NCBI GenBank assembly: GCA_039821125.1
Contig: JBCBOR010000008.1
Span: forward strand, 1-64,000
DNA length: 64,000 nucleotides
Direction of reading: 5' to 3'
Origin: Thermohalobaculum sp039821125
GTDB taxonomy: Bacteria; Pseudomonadota; Alphaproteobacteria; Rhodobacterales; Rhodobacteraceae
In this document: positions 8,997 through 17,986 of the stretch, in pieces
Layout of the letters: each line of letters opens with the position of its first letter
How positions within the stretch are numbered: the stretch's first letter is position 1
The notes under the pieces: model-generated
The model's database searches: none
Told to the model about the DNA's origin: nothing
The model's input: only the letters and a program-made list of their open reading frames with translations
Position numbers and translations under genes: made by a program

Positions 8997-10421
8997 ATGA
9001 GCACTCTCTCCGATCCAAGTCCTGATGCACTGGCAGACCTACGTCGTATCGCCGGTGACGCCGCGATACGCGATGGCGATGATGCAGCGCCGTATCTGGC
9101 CGATCCGCGCGACCGGGCGCGGGGGCAGGCAGCGATGGTTCTGCGCCCGGCGGACACCGAGGCCGTCGCCGCCATTGTCCGCCACTGTGCGGCGCACCGG
9201 ATCGGGATTGTCCCCCATGGTGGCGGAACCGGGCTGGTTGGCGGGCAACTGGTTGAAGATGGACCAACGCCTGTTGTCCTGTCGCTGGACCGGATGAACC
9301 GGGTGCGTGATGTGATGCCCGAGGAGAACGCGCTGATCGTCGAAGCCGGCCTGATCCTGGCCGATGTGCAGCGCGCAGCGGAGGAAGCGGGGCGCCTGTT
9401 TCCGCTGTCGCTGGCAGCGGAGGGATCAGCCCGGATCGGCGGCAATCTCTCGACCAATGCAGGCGGCGTGCAGGTTCTGCGCTATGGCAACGCAAGGGAT
9501 CTCTGCCTCGGCATCGAGGCGGTGCTGCCGAACGGCGAGGTTCTGCACGGGCTCAAGACGCTGCGCAAGGACAACACAGGCTACGATCTGCGGCATCTGC
9601 TCATCGGGGCTGAGGGAACCCTTGGCATCATCACTGCCGCAGCGCTGCGGCTATACCCACGCCCGGGCGATACGGTCACAGCGATGCTCACCGTGCCGGA
9701 CCCGGCAACCGCGGTCTCGCTTCTGCGCGCCTTGCAGGCCGAACTGGGCGATCAGATCACCGCGTTCGAGCTGATCGGCGGGCGCGGTGTCGGGTTCGTG
9801 CGGACCTTCTATCCTGAAACGCAGGATCCCCTGTCCGATGACCCGGCGTGGCGCGTGCTTGTCGAGGTGATCGGCCCCGGCGATGGCGGGCTGAGCGAGC
9901 GTGTTGAGACCGCGTTTGCTGCCTGTTTCGAACAGGGGCTCGCGACAGATGGCGTGGTCGCATCCTCCGAGACACAGCGCCGGGCGATGTGGTGGATGCG
10001 CGAGACAATTCCCGAGGCAAACCGCAGGGTCGGTGCCGTGTCGAACCACGATATCTCGGTCCCAATCAGCCGGATCGCCGCGTTCATCGATGACGGAACC
10101 TCAGAGATCGCGAAACTCGATCCCAGTCTCAGGATCAACTGCTTCGGCCATCTTGGGGACGGCAATCTGCACTACAATGTCTTCCCGCCGGAAGGGCGCA
10201 CGCGCGCTGATTTCGAGAACCGGCGGCCCGAAATCAAAACGACGATCCACGATCTGGTGCACGCCCATGGCGGGTCGATCAGTGCAGAGCACGGCATCGG
10301 GCGCATGAAGCGCGACGATCTGGTGAAGTACGGCGATCCGGCGAAGCTGGCCGCCATGCGTGCGATCAAGGCAGCGCTCGATCCGGCAGGGATCATGAAC
10401 CCGGGCGCTGTCCTGGTCTAG
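8997..10421 (+). CDS. FAD-binding 2-hydroxyacid dehydrogenase (GlcD/D2HGDH family)
   Basis: 474-residue flavoprotein with an N-terminal FAD_binding_4 domain (VPHGGGTGLVGGQ; GGNLSTNAGG) and a C-terminal FAD-oxidase domain with the metal-ligand motif CFGHLGDGNLHYNV and HGGSISAEHGIGRMKRD. It should oxidise a D-2-hydroxyacid (D-lactate, D-2-hydroxyglutarate or similar) and pass electrons to an electron-transfer flavoprotein or quinone. The exact substrate cannot be read from the sequence. The ATG at 8997 is preferred over an in-frame codon at 8940. Confidence 0.9.
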   Translation: MSTLSDPSPDALADLRRIAGDAAIRDGDDAAPYLADPRDRARGQAAMVLRPADTEAVAAIVRHCAAHRIGIVPHGGGTGLVGGQLVEDGPTPVVLSLDRMNRVRDVMPEENALIVEAGLILADVQRAAEEAGRLFPLSLAAEGSARIGGNLSTNAGGVQVLRYGNARDLCLGIEAVLPNGEVLHGLKTLRKDNTGYDLRHLLIGAEGTLGIITAAALRLYPRPGDTVTAMLTVPDPATAVSLLRALQAELGDQITAFELIGGRGVGFVRTFYPETQDPLSDDPAWRVLVEVIGPGDGGLSERVETAFAACFEQGLATDGVVASSETQRRAMWWMRETIPEANRRVGAVSNHDISVPISRIAAFIDDGTSEIAKLDPSLRINCFGHLGDGNLHYNVFPPEGRTRADFENRRPEIKTTIHDLVHAHGGSISAEHGIGRMKRDDLVKYGDPAKLAAMRAIKAALDPAGIMNPGAVLV

Positions 10422-10433
10422 CCGTAAATCAGT

Positions 10434-11786
10434 CTATTCTGCAGCGGCAGGCTGCCCGTCGTCACCATCCTGCTCGTCGCTTTTCGTGTGGATGTGGAAG
10501 GAGTTCTTGCCGAACTCCTTGACCGTTTGCATCGCCGAATGCGCTTTGGAAAGCAGTGCGGGGACGTCGGTCTCCTCCGGATCACCGAACGCAACCCCGA
10601 TGCTGACGCTGATGGTCAGGTTGATCTCATCGACCCGGAAAGGTCGCCCTGCCAGGTTGAGAATACGCTGCGCCACGATCTCAGCGTCCAGCGCACGCTC
10701 CAGACCGGTCAGCAGGATCGTGAACTGATCGCCACCGATCCGTGCGGGCGTCGACTTTGCGCCCTTGGCATCGGGTCCGACGCCGGTCAGGACCTGATCC
10801 GTCTCGCGCAAAGTCTCGGTCAGAAGATCGGCCAAGTGCCGCAGCACGCCGTCGCCGACCTCGCTGCCATGGCGATTGTTCACCTCGTGGAAGTCGTCGA
10901 TGTCGATGTACATCAGGGCGATCATCGAGCCCGTACGCTCGCGCGCCTGCTTTGCGGCGCTGTCACCGAGTTCGTGGAACGCCGCCCTGTTTGGCAGGTT
11001 GGTAACGCTGTCGACGAAGGAAAGCTTCTGAACCTTGTCGAGGCTCGTCCGGAGCGTTCCCACAATGGACGAGACGCTACGTGCCAGGGCCTGAAACTCG
11101 GATGGCCCATCGGTTCGAATATCCGCATCGAGGTCCCCATCCGCGATCCGGCACGAGGCGGCGTTCAGCGACCTCAGCGGCGCCGTCAACCGGTGTGCCA
11201 AGGCCGTGCACGCAAAGAGGCCGAGGGCAAGGATAGCCAGAACAAAGGGCGCCATCTGCCGCGTCAGATCCAGGAGCACGGTCTGCAGGTTGGCGCGCTC
11301 GACCGCCATGTAGACCGCGCCGTCACAGCGCCCGCTGCTGCTGTAGAGCGGTCGGCTCAGGACGATCTCGGATGCCGAGACAGTTGTGACAGCCGTTTGG
11401 TGTGCAACCGTCTCGAGCGCCTGCCGGGATGCATCAGGCGATTTGACGACGTCATTGCCGTCTCTCGCTTCAAAATTTGCGCCGTGCAGGATGCAATAGA
11501 TGCCGATCCGGTCGAACTGTCCGGTCTCGGCGAGCTTTGCGACAAACTCGTGCGGGTTCGCGCGGTCCATATCACGGGAGACGATCTCGACAAGATCCAT
11601 GGTGTCGACCGCCAGCGCCTGCTTCTCCCGATCAATCCAGTTGGCCGAGACTTTGGCAGCGACGATCAGCACAGCCAGCGAGATGATCAGAACCGAACTG
11701 GTCCAGAGGACCGACAACGTGCCGAAGAAGCTGGGGCGTTTCCGCTCCAACCCGGTTGTCAGTTGATCGATGGCTAATACGGACAT
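10434..11786 (-). CDS. Membrane GGDEF-domain protein (HAMP-GGDEF, variant GGDQF)
   Basis: 450-residue sensor protein: an N-terminal transmembrane helix, a periplasmic domain of roughly 130 residues, a second helix (PFVLAILALGLFACTALAH), a HAMP-like linker (LTAPLRSLNAASCRIADGDLDADI) and a C-terminal GGDEF domain. The signature reads RIGGDQF instead of GG(D/E)EF, and no RxxD inhibitory site precedes it. It may be a diguanylate cyclase or a catalytically weak one. The first ATG in frame is at 11786; a TTG at 11855 is an alternative. The stop faces that of the FAD dehydrogenase gene, 12 bp away. Confidence 0.82.
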   Translation of the reverse strand: MSVLAIDQLTTGLERKRPSFFGTLSVLWTSSVLIISLAVLIVAAKVSANWIDREKQALAVDTMDLVEIVSRDMDRANPHEFVAKLAETGQFDRIGIYCILHGANFEARDGNDVVKSPDASRQALETVAHQTAVTTVSASEIVLSRPLYSSSGRCDGAVYMAVERANLQTVLLDLTRQMAPFVLAILALGLFACTALAHRLTAPLRSLNAASCRIADGDLDADIRTDGPSEFQALARSVSSIVGTLRTSLDKVQKLSFVDSVTNLPNRAAFHELGDSAAKQARERTGSMIALMYIDIDDFHEVNNRHGSEVGDGVLRHLADLLTETLRETDQVLTGVGPDAKGAKSTPARIGGDQFTILLTGLERALDAEIVAQRILNLAGRPFRVDEINLTISVSIGVAFGDPEETDVPALLSKAHSAMQTVKEFGKNSFHIHTKSDEQDGDDGQPAAAE

Positions 11787-11919
11787 TGCGCGCCTGCTAT
11801 CTGACGAATTCTCGGCAGCGAGTATTTGCAGGCGGCGTTTCTTAAGACCTGACAAGAATGGTTAAAGCTAGAAGTTTACTCACTTTTTCGCAGGTTTTAG
11901 GACGCTGTCGATGTGTGGA

Positions 11920-12750
11920 TCACGGTGTCTGAAACGCCCGCGCGTTGCTCAGCGACGGGATCTTCGCACGGGTTTGACCGACGAGGCCAAGGTCAATCTC
12001 GGCAAAGGTCACACCCGGTGTCTCTCCTGCTTCCCCGATGACGGTGCCCCACGGATCGACCGCAAGAGAATGGCCATAGGTCTGGCGTACGCGGCCGCGT
12101 GTCGCCGCATGGGTCCCGCATTGCGCGGCTGCAAGCACGAAACAACCAGTCTCGATCGCACGGGCACGCAGCAACACATGCCAGTGCGCCCGCCCGGTCG
12201 GCACGGTAAATGCAGAGGGCGCGGTCAAAACCTCGGCCCCATGCTCCGCGAGCGCGCGGTAGAGCGCGGGAAACCGCATGTCATAGCAGGTGGTCAGACC
12301 CAGCCGGGCGCTTGGCAGATCCGCCGTGGTCGCAGCCTCGCCGGGCCTGTAGCCCGCCGATTCGCGGTAGCTCTCCTCGCCCCCCAGTTCCACATCAAAC
12401 ATATGGATCTTGTCATAGCGGGCAGCGATTTCTCCATCAGGGCCAATCAGAAACTGGCGGTTCACAAAACGCCCATCCGGATCACCCGACTTCAACGCAA
12501 GCGAGCCGAGGGACAGCCAGATCCCAAGCTCTGCCGTGACCGCGCGCATACGTGCGAGCGTCGGGTCCTCGGCCTCCTCGCGCAGCACCTCGTTCTGCCG
12601 CGTCCGGCTGGCCGAGACGATGTTCGTCACCTCGGGCGTCAGAACAAGATCAGCACCGCCCGCGGCGGCCTCGCGCACATATTGCTCCGTGACCGGAAGA
12701 TTGGCCTCCGGATCGTCCGACGCGTTGAGTTGAACGAGCGCCGCCCTCAT
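11920..12750 (-). CDS. Carbon-nitrogen hydrolase (nitrilase family, Nit1-like amidase)
   Basis: 276-residue nitrilase-superfamily amidase. The Glu-Lys-Cys triad is recognisable: Glu in LVLTPEVTN, Lys in RYDKIHMFDVEL and Cys in GLTTCYDMRFP. These features and the length match the branch containing deaminated-glutathione amidase and omega-amidase, which repair or recycle 2-oxo-glutaramate-type metabolites. Its start overlaps the stop of the glutaredoxin gene by 4 bases, giving the order comF-grxC-amidase, a neighbourhood shared with related bacteria. Confidence 0.9.
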   Translation of the reverse strand: MRAALVQLNASDDPEANLPVTEQYVREAAAGGADLVLTPEVTNIVSASRTRQNEVLREEAEDPTLARMRAVTAELGIWLSLGSLALKSGDPDGRFVNRQFLIGPDGEIAARYDKIHMFDVELGGEESYRESAGYRPGEAATTADLPSARLGLTTCYDMRFPALYRALAEHGAEVLTAPSAFTVPTGRAHWHVLLRARAIETGCFVLAAAQCGTHAATRGRVRQTYGHSLAVDPWGTVIGEAGETPGVTFAEIDLGLVGQTRAKIPSLSNARAFQTP

Positions 12751-13004
12751 GCAGCGAGGAGTGCGTCCAGCTGGCCGTCCCGTTCCAGCGCATAGAGATC
12801 GTCCGAGCCGCCGACATGGGTCTCGCCAATGAAGATCTGTGGCACCGTGCGCTGGCCGTTGGCCCGATCGAGCATGGCGCTTTTCGCGGCGGCATCACCC
12901 ATCACGTTGATCTCGGTATAGGTAACGCCCTTCTCGTCCAGCAACCGCTTGGCGCGAAAGCAATAAGGGCAGATCGGGGTGGTATAGATCTCAACCGGCT
13001 TCAT
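12747..13004 (-). CDS. grxC: Glutaredoxin 3
   Basis: 85-residue glutaredoxin. The redox motif CPYC is at residues 12-15 (TPICPYCFRAKRLL), the cis-proline segment is QRTVPQIFIG and the glutathione-binding GGSDDLYALE follows. It reduces disulfides and mixed disulfides with glutathione in the cytoplasm. The ATG at 13004 begins MKPVEIYTTP and overlaps the end of comF by 14 bases; a longer reading to 13052 is not supported by family similarity. Confidence 0.95.
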   Translation of the reverse strand: MKPVEIYTTPICPYCFRAKRLLDEKGVTYTEINVMGDAAAKSAMLDRANGQRTVPQIFIGETHVGGSDDLYALERDGQLDALLAA

Positions 13005-13806
13005 GGTGGGTATCCTCGTCCTCGCTGATGGCGCCAAGATAGGCAGTCTCATCGCGGACGACCAGAGCCAGCACCAAAATGTCTACTGATGCCGCACCTG
13101 CGGCCCGGCAGATCGATGCGGCTTCGTTCAGGGTTGCGCCTGTGGTGAGCACATCGTCGATCAGCAAAACACGCGCTCCGGCGAGGCGCGAGCGCTCTGC
13201 GCCCTGTCCAAGCGCTCCCTTCAGGTTGGCGCGCCGGGCCTCGCGGTTCTTGCCATCCTGGCTCGAGGTGCGACGGTGCCGTGCAAGAGCCCGCGGTGCG
13301 AACGATTTCCTCTTGCCGCCCGCCTGCGCGATCCATCGGCCAAGCTCTGCCGCCTGGTTGCTGCGCCGCTTCAGGCGCCGGGTCCAATGCAACGGGATAG
13401 GCACGATCACATCCGCGTCCGCCACCAGCGTGCGTCCAGCCCGGAGCATCCAGCCGCTCAGCATCGGCACGGTGTCCAGCCGATCGCCATGCTTGAGGCC
13501 CAACACAAGGCGCCGCCCCGCACCGGCATAGTAGAGAGCCGCCGCCCCGCGATCCCACGCACGCTCGGATGACAGGCAGGCGTCGCAAATCAGATCCGCC
13601 GCATCATCCGCCCCGGGTTGCGGCCGTCCACATGTGCGACATGCAGGTTGACCGAGGAACGCAATGTCTGGCCAGCAATCGGGGCAAAGGGTTTCCGAGG
13701 CCCCTGTCTCTGTCCGGCAAACGGCGCAAAGCGGCGGAAAAAGGGTCTCCATGACGTAGGAGGCGAGTCCGGACAACGTCCGGTGAACGGGCGCGGCAAG
13801 CTGCAT
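12991..13806 (-). CDS. ComF family phosphoribosyltransferase-like protein
   Basis: 271-residue double-zinc-ribbon/PRTase protein. The N-terminal half has Cys pairs (LCAVC, LCPDC, CRTCG, CDAC) for a metal-binding ribbon, and the C-terminal half carries the PRPP-type loop VLLIDDVLTTGATLNEAA. ComF proteins are linked to DNA uptake in competent bacteria, but in alphaproteobacteria the role is not established. The start at the ATG at 13806 gives MQLAAPVHRTL; a longer frame reaches into the divergent methyltransferase gene and is rejected. Confidence 0.9.
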   Translation of the reverse strand: MQLAAPVHRTLSGLASYVMETLFPPLCAVCRTETGASETLCPDCWPDIAFLGQPACRTCGRPQPGADDAADLICDACLSSERAWDRGAAALYYAGAGRRLVLGLKHGDRLDTVPMLSGWMLRAGRTLVADADVIVPIPLHWTRRLKRRSNQAAELGRWIAQAGGKRKSFAPRALARHRRTSSQDGKNREARRANLKGALGQGAERSRLAGARVLLIDDVLTTGATLNEAASICRAAGAASVDILVLALVVRDETAYLGAISEDEDTHHEAG

Positions 13807-13855
13807 CAGCGCTTTCCTCTCGTCCCCGTTCGCCGGTGGTTCTATATCGGACAGC

Positions 13856-14815
13856 ATGACGGGCCAAGCCAAATCCGAGCGCGCACCGCTCTTCGATACC
13901 GATCTATTGGACATGCGACGCACGCGTGCAATGGAACTCGGCTTCGAAGGGCGCGGCGACTTCCTGCATCGCGAAGTGGCGGGCCTGTTGGCAGAGCGTC
14001 TGGCAGAGGTGATGCGGCGCTTTGACGATGCGTTGATCATCGGATCCGGCGGCGGTGTGTACCGGAGGGCTCTCTCAGGCACGGTGGGCACTTTGACGGA
14101 GCTGGAGACCTGTGCGGCCCGGGCGGTCACGGCAGGGTGCAAGGCGATACCGTCGCTCGATCCGCTGCCCTTACAGCCCGGCTCGCTCGATCTTGTGATC
14201 TCGGCCCTGGAACTCCATTGGGCCAATGATCCGGTCGGGCAGTTGATCCAGATGCGCCGGGCTTTGCAGCCCGATGGTCTGATGCTCACGGCGCTGTTCG
14301 GCGGCCAGACCCTGCACGAATTGCGCACCGCTCTGGCGGAGGCTGAAATCGAGACAACCGGCGGCCTGTCCCCCCGGGTTGCGCCAATGGGGGAGGTGCG
14401 TGATCTCGGCGGGTTGTTGCAGCGCGCAGGGTACGCAATGCCGGTGGCTGATGTCGAACGGCTGACGGTCACCTATGCAAGCATCGTCGATCTGATGCGC
14501 GATCTGCGCATGATGGGCGAGACGAACGTGCAGATCGCACGCCGTCACGTGCCAATGCTGCGCGATACGCTGAGGCGAGCGGGCGAGATCTACGCTGCGA
14601 CCTTCCCGGCACCGGACGGCCGGATCACAGCGACGTTCGAGATTGTCATGTTGACGGGATGGGCGCCGGCTGAAAGCCAACCGAAACCGCTGCGCCCCGG
14701 ATCAGCGAAAGTGCGCCTCGCCGATGCCCTTGGTGCCGCGGAGCAAAGCGCAGGCGAGACCGCGAACCCGGGTGCGGCGTCCCCTCAGAAAAATCGCAAC
14801 AACGATCCCGGTTAG
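13856..14815 (+). CDS. SAM-dependent methyltransferase (NDUFAF5/BioC-like)
   Basis: 319-residue class I methyltransferase-like protein. The SAM-binding glycine loop is atypical (ALIIGSGGGVYRRAL), followed by the conserved region LDLVISALELHWANDPVGQLIQ in separate motifs, and GGLSPRVAPMGEVRDLGGLLQRAGY. This pattern belongs to the group related to mitochondrial complex I assembly factor NDUFAF5 and to BioC. It is divergent from comF with 49 bp between starts, an arrangement common in Rhodobacteraceae. The true substrate is unknown. Confidence 0.85.
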   Translation: MTGQAKSERAPLFDTDLLDMRRTRAMELGFEGRGDFLHREVAGLLAERLAEVMRRFDDALIIGSGGGVYRRALSGTVGTLTELETCAARAVTAGCKAIPSLDPLPLQPGSLDLVISALELHWANDPVGQLIQMRRALQPDGLMLTALFGGQTLHELRTALAEAEIETTGGLSPRVAPMGEVRDLGGLLQRAGYAMPVADVERLTVTYASIVDLMRDLRMMGETNVQIARRHVPMLRDTLRRAGEIYAATFPAPDGRITATFEIVMLTGWAPAESQPKPLRPGSAKVRLADALGAAEQSAGETANPGAASPQKNRNNDPG

Positions 14816-14893
14816 CTCCGGCCGCACGTTCGCCCCGAGCGACGGCTCAGACGAAGCGATCCCGCGCATGTCACTTGGGTGACGCCGAAAGGG

Positions 14894-15427
14894 TCAGTCA
14901 GCGGATGTCAGCGTCGTCTCGACGTCGTCTCGGGTCGCGGGTTCCGATGCGTCTTCCTCGCCAGAACCGGCGCTGGGGATCTCATCGCCAACAGACCCAT
15001 CCGGAAACTTGAAGCGATCCGACAGACCAGCAGGATAGCTCGACGTGACCTGCCGCGGAATACCGTCATCGACCATGAAGATCTCCTGGGCGGCCTTCAG
15101 CATCGCGTTCAGCTTGGGCGAAGTCCCGCTGATCTCGTTTTGGTCGAGCCGCAAAGCCTGCACGGCGAGCAGAAATTTGGTGTGGCGACTGCCATCCCCG
15201 GCGCGTTGTTCTTTGGTCTCGGCTGTTTCCTCACCCTTCGCGGGCTCGAGAACCGGGCGGCGAACCAACCGGTCACCGCGCCCGCGCGGCACACCTTCCG
15301 CGCGCCGAGCGGCTTCATCCCGGGCCGGTTCTCCCGGAGCGGCCTGCGAGATGGTCGTCACCTCGCGCCGCGCGTTCAACAAAGTCGAGACACCGTTTGA
15401 TGTAGACAGCCCGGATACAACGGACAT
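14894..15427 (-). CDS. Hypothetical protein, low-complexity
   Basis: 177-residue protein that I do not recognise. The N-terminal part is Ser/Thr-rich, the middle is charged (PARDEAARRAEG, RGRGDRLVRRP), and only the segment KFLLAVQALRLDQNEI ... LNAMLKAAQEIF looks like folded helices. The C-terminal 40 residues are acidic. No signal peptide or transmembrane helix is seen. The start is taken at the ATG at 15427. It converges on the methyltransferase gene and diverges from hemH. Confidence 0.55.
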   Translation of the reverse strand: MSVVSGLSTSNGVSTLLNARREVTTISQAAPGEPARDEAARRAEGVPRGRGDRLVRRPVLEPAKGEETAETKEQRAGDGSRHTKFLLAVQALRLDQNEISGTSPKLNAMLKAAQEIFMVDDGIPRQVTSSYPAGLSDRFKFPDGSVGDEIPSAGSGEEDASEPATRDDVETTLTSAD

Positions 15428-15684
15428 GGAACGTCTCCCTCTGGATCTCTCGGTCCGCGCCGCGTTCTCCGCGAGAGTATGACGTTCTGCCCCCACCGAC
15501 ATGAATTGCTTGAAAGGCACATTACCGAACAAGCTCGTATCTTGAGCATCGCTGCAAATCTTTAATTCAACGTGAAGACACCTGCGACCGCTGGTATCAT
15601 CCCGGCTGCGCTCGGCGCCGTTGAAACTCTGCTTCGCTGCAATAGGTCGTGCGCAACACACGCGATCGATTTTGGAGTTTTGCG
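15428..15684. other. Divergent intergenic region, hypothetical gene / hemH
   Basis: 257 bp between two divergent starts. It is less GC-rich than its surroundings, as expected for promoters, but I find no convincing Irr, Fur or other iron/heme operator. A GGAG ribosome-binding site lies at about 15674-15677, eight bases before the hemH ATG. Confidence 0.4.
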
Positions 15685-16812
15685 ATGCCGGAGCATACCG
15701 CCCATCACATGCCGGGCCACGGCCGCCTGACCCACGCCAATGCAGACCACCCGCCCGTGCCCCCGAAGCGCACCGGGATCCTTCTGGCCAATCTGGGCAC
15801 GCCCGATGGCACGGACTACTGGTCAATGCGCCGGTATCTGGACGAGTTTCTCTCGGACCGCCGGGTGATCGAATGGTCGCCATGGCTCTGGCAACCGATC
15901 CTCAAGCTGATCGTGCTCTCGAAACGCCCGTTCTCCTCGGGTGAGGCCTACCGCGGCATCTGGAACAATGAGCGCGACGAAAGCCCGCTGCTGACGATTA
16001 CCCGGTCGCAGACCGATCACTTGCGCGAGCGTCTGGCGGCTGACTTCGGCGACGACGTGCTGGTCGATTTCTGCATGCGCTACGGCAATCCCTCGACCGA
16101 CAGCGTGATCCGCCGCATGGTCCACGAGGGGTGCGAGCGCATCATTTTCTTCCCGCTCTACCCGCAATACGCGGCGGCAACCACCGGCACGGCGAACGAT
16201 CACGCCTTCCGCACATTGCAGAACCTGCGCTGGCAGCCGTCGGTGCGGACCGTTCCGCCCTATTATGACCACCCCGCGCACATCGATGCGCTCGCCCGTT
16301 CTATCGAGACGGCATATGAAGGCTTCGAGGAGCGTCCGACCGCGCTGGTTGCCTCGTACCACGGACTGCCGCAGAGCTACTTCAAGAAGGGCGACCCCTA
16401 TCACTGCCAGTGCCAGAAGACCTCGCGCCTGGTGACCGAGCGTCTCGGCTGGGCGAAGGGCGAGCTTCACACGACCTTCCAGTCGCGTTTCGGACCGGAG
16501 GAATGGCTCCAGCCCTACACGGTCGAATACGTCGCAAAGCTGGCCGAAGAGGGCCACAAGCGCATCGCCATCATGGCACCGGGGTTTTCCTCGGATTGCG
16601 TCGAGACGCTCGAGGAGATCAACGAGGAGATCAAGGAAGCCTTCGAGCACGCCGGCGGCGAGCACTTCCACTACATCCCCTGCCTCAACGACGACATCGC
16701 GCATATCGACATGATCGAACAGATCGTGCGGGAGGAAGCCCAGGGCTGGTTCCCGACCGCTGCGTCCGAGACTGCCACGGCCACCGAACCGCTCGCCACC
16801 GCTGCGGAGTGA
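15685..16812 (+). CDS. hemH: Ferrochelatase
   Basis: 375-residue enzyme that inserts Fe2+ into protoporphyrin IX in the last step of heme synthesis. Typical motifs are LLANLGTPDG near the N-terminus, the catalytic His in SYHGLPQSY, the CQCQKTSRLV segment, FQSRFGPEEWLQPYT with the conserved acidic residue, and APGFSSDCVETLEEI. The ATG at 15685 follows a GGAG ribosome-binding site. The C-terminal 25 residues are a low-complexity Ala/Thr/Glu tail that varies in this family. Confidence 0.96.
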   Translation: MPEHTAHHMPGHGRLTHANADHPPVPPKRTGILLANLGTPDGTDYWSMRRYLDEFLSDRRVIEWSPWLWQPILKLIVLSKRPFSSGEAYRGIWNNERDESPLLTITRSQTDHLRERLAADFGDDVLVDFCMRYGNPSTDSVIRRMVHEGCERIIFFPLYPQYAAATTGTANDHAFRTLQNLRWQPSVRTVPPYYDHPAHIDALARSIETAYEGFEERPTALVASYHGLPQSYFKKGDPYHCQCQKTSRLVTERLGWAKGELHTTFQSRFGPEEWLQPYTVEYVAKLAEEGHKRIAIMAPGFSSDCVETLEEINEEIKEAFEHAGGEHFHYIPCLNDDIAHIDMIEQIVREEAQGWFPTAASETATATEPLATAAE

Positions 16813-16846
16813 CCGGGGCAAGCCCAGGATCGATCCGGCGGTGCCA

Positions 16847-17755
16847 TCAGTTCAGGTGGTTGAACACAGGATCATCGCGTTTTTTGGACCGCGTTGTGTC
16901 GTCAGCCCGAACACCGATTGATGTGGCAAGACGGAACGCGATGTCATCGGGAAGATGATGCGCATCCTTCTCGATAGGATTATCTTGGTACATTTTCTGC
17001 CGGTTCAGGGCCAGGACCCCGGCATCGAATGGCCCGGGATTGGTCGGTGACCAGATTTTCGTGCGGAGTGCATTCTGATTAAAGTCTGAATATTTTGGCC
17101 CTGGAATCAGATAGTTCACCCACTTCTGCAGTTCTCTCACAGCATCCCTGCGGACATACCACTCCTTGTGGATGTCGAGAAAATTCTGAAGGTCTGCCTT
17201 GGCGCTGTTGGTGGCTGCGCGCGCGACATACATCGGAACATTGAGGCGGTTCGCGAGCAGGCTTGCTGTGATGTGACGCTGTTGCTTTTGACGGTCTGGC
17301 AATCCGCGCTCGTAGATCGCCGCTTTCGTCTTGACGCTCATCCGCTCGTAAGCACGATCATCGGTTGGCTTGATCTGAAAGTGATAGTCGGGCAGTAGCG
17401 CAAAGCCGTGGTGCAGAGCCTGCAGACACCGCCACCATTGCTCGGCATGACGCATCTCGTGATAGACAGTTGTCGCCAGAATAAGAAAACGGCGATAGGT
17501 ATACTCCTGCTCCTCAAAGAACAGATTGTTCAAAACCAATGACCACGTACTGCTCTCAAACTGGCCGCGCACCGCACGTCCAATGACCGCGGTATGGATA
17601 TCGGGGGTCGGTATTTTGGGGGCGATGGTCCTGGCTATTCTCTCGACTCGAAGAACGCGATACTTTTCAGGAATTGGGCCCTCGTTCCATTTGACCCAAA
17701 GCTGGCGCATCAGGCGGATGTAGTGGGCTTTCGTGGTGTCCTGTCCCAGCGACAT
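16847..17755 (-). CDS. Orphan protein with HExxH zinc motif
   Basis: 302-residue protein of unknown family. The only clear motif is YHEMRHAEQWW (His99, Glu100, His103), an HExxH zinc-protease signature; His115/His116 could be a further ligand. There is no signal peptide or transmembrane helix. Residue and codon use (many Asn, Gln, Lys, Tyr; more A/T-ending codons) differ visibly from the neighbours, which suggests horizontal acquisition. It sits alone between hemH and panC, facing hemH. It could be a metallopeptidase-like effector or a toxin-like domain, but the sequence proves neither. Confidence 0.65.
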   Translation of the reverse strand: MSLGQDTTKAHYIRLMRQLWVKWNEGPIPEKYRVLRVERIARTIAPKIPTPDIHTAVIGRAVRGQFESSTWSLVLNNLFFEEQEYTYRRFLILATTVYHEMRHAEQWWRCLQALHHGFALLPDYHFQIKPTDDRAYERMSVKTKAAIYERGLPDRQKQQRHITASLLANRLNVPMYVARAATNSAKADLQNFLDIHKEWYVRRDAVRELQKWVNYLIPGPKYSDFNQNALRTKIWSPTNPGPFDAGVLALNRQKMYQDNPIEKDAHHLPDDIAFRLATSIGVRADDTTRSKKRDDPVFNHLN

Positions 17756-17986
17756 GTGAGTAACCCCGGTTCGATCTTGTCGCTACGTCTCGATCTCCAG
17801 GCACGATGTGCGCATCTGGCGAGCGAAACCGCTCACATCGTTGGTCCTGCTCACGCACAAAAAGGTTCAAAGTTTCTTCGGGTTATCCCGACGATGCGGC
17901 GACCCGATGCGATGGTGGGACGGTGACGTCCGCGCAAATGATCTGATATAGAGCCACGTTGTGAGCCGACTTGGGACCCGACCGAC
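17756..17986. other. Divergent intergenic region, orphan HExxH gene / panC
   Basis: 231 bp between divergent start codons with A/T-richer patches, presumably holding both promoters. I see no conserved operator, RNA gene or repeat. Confidence 0.35.
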
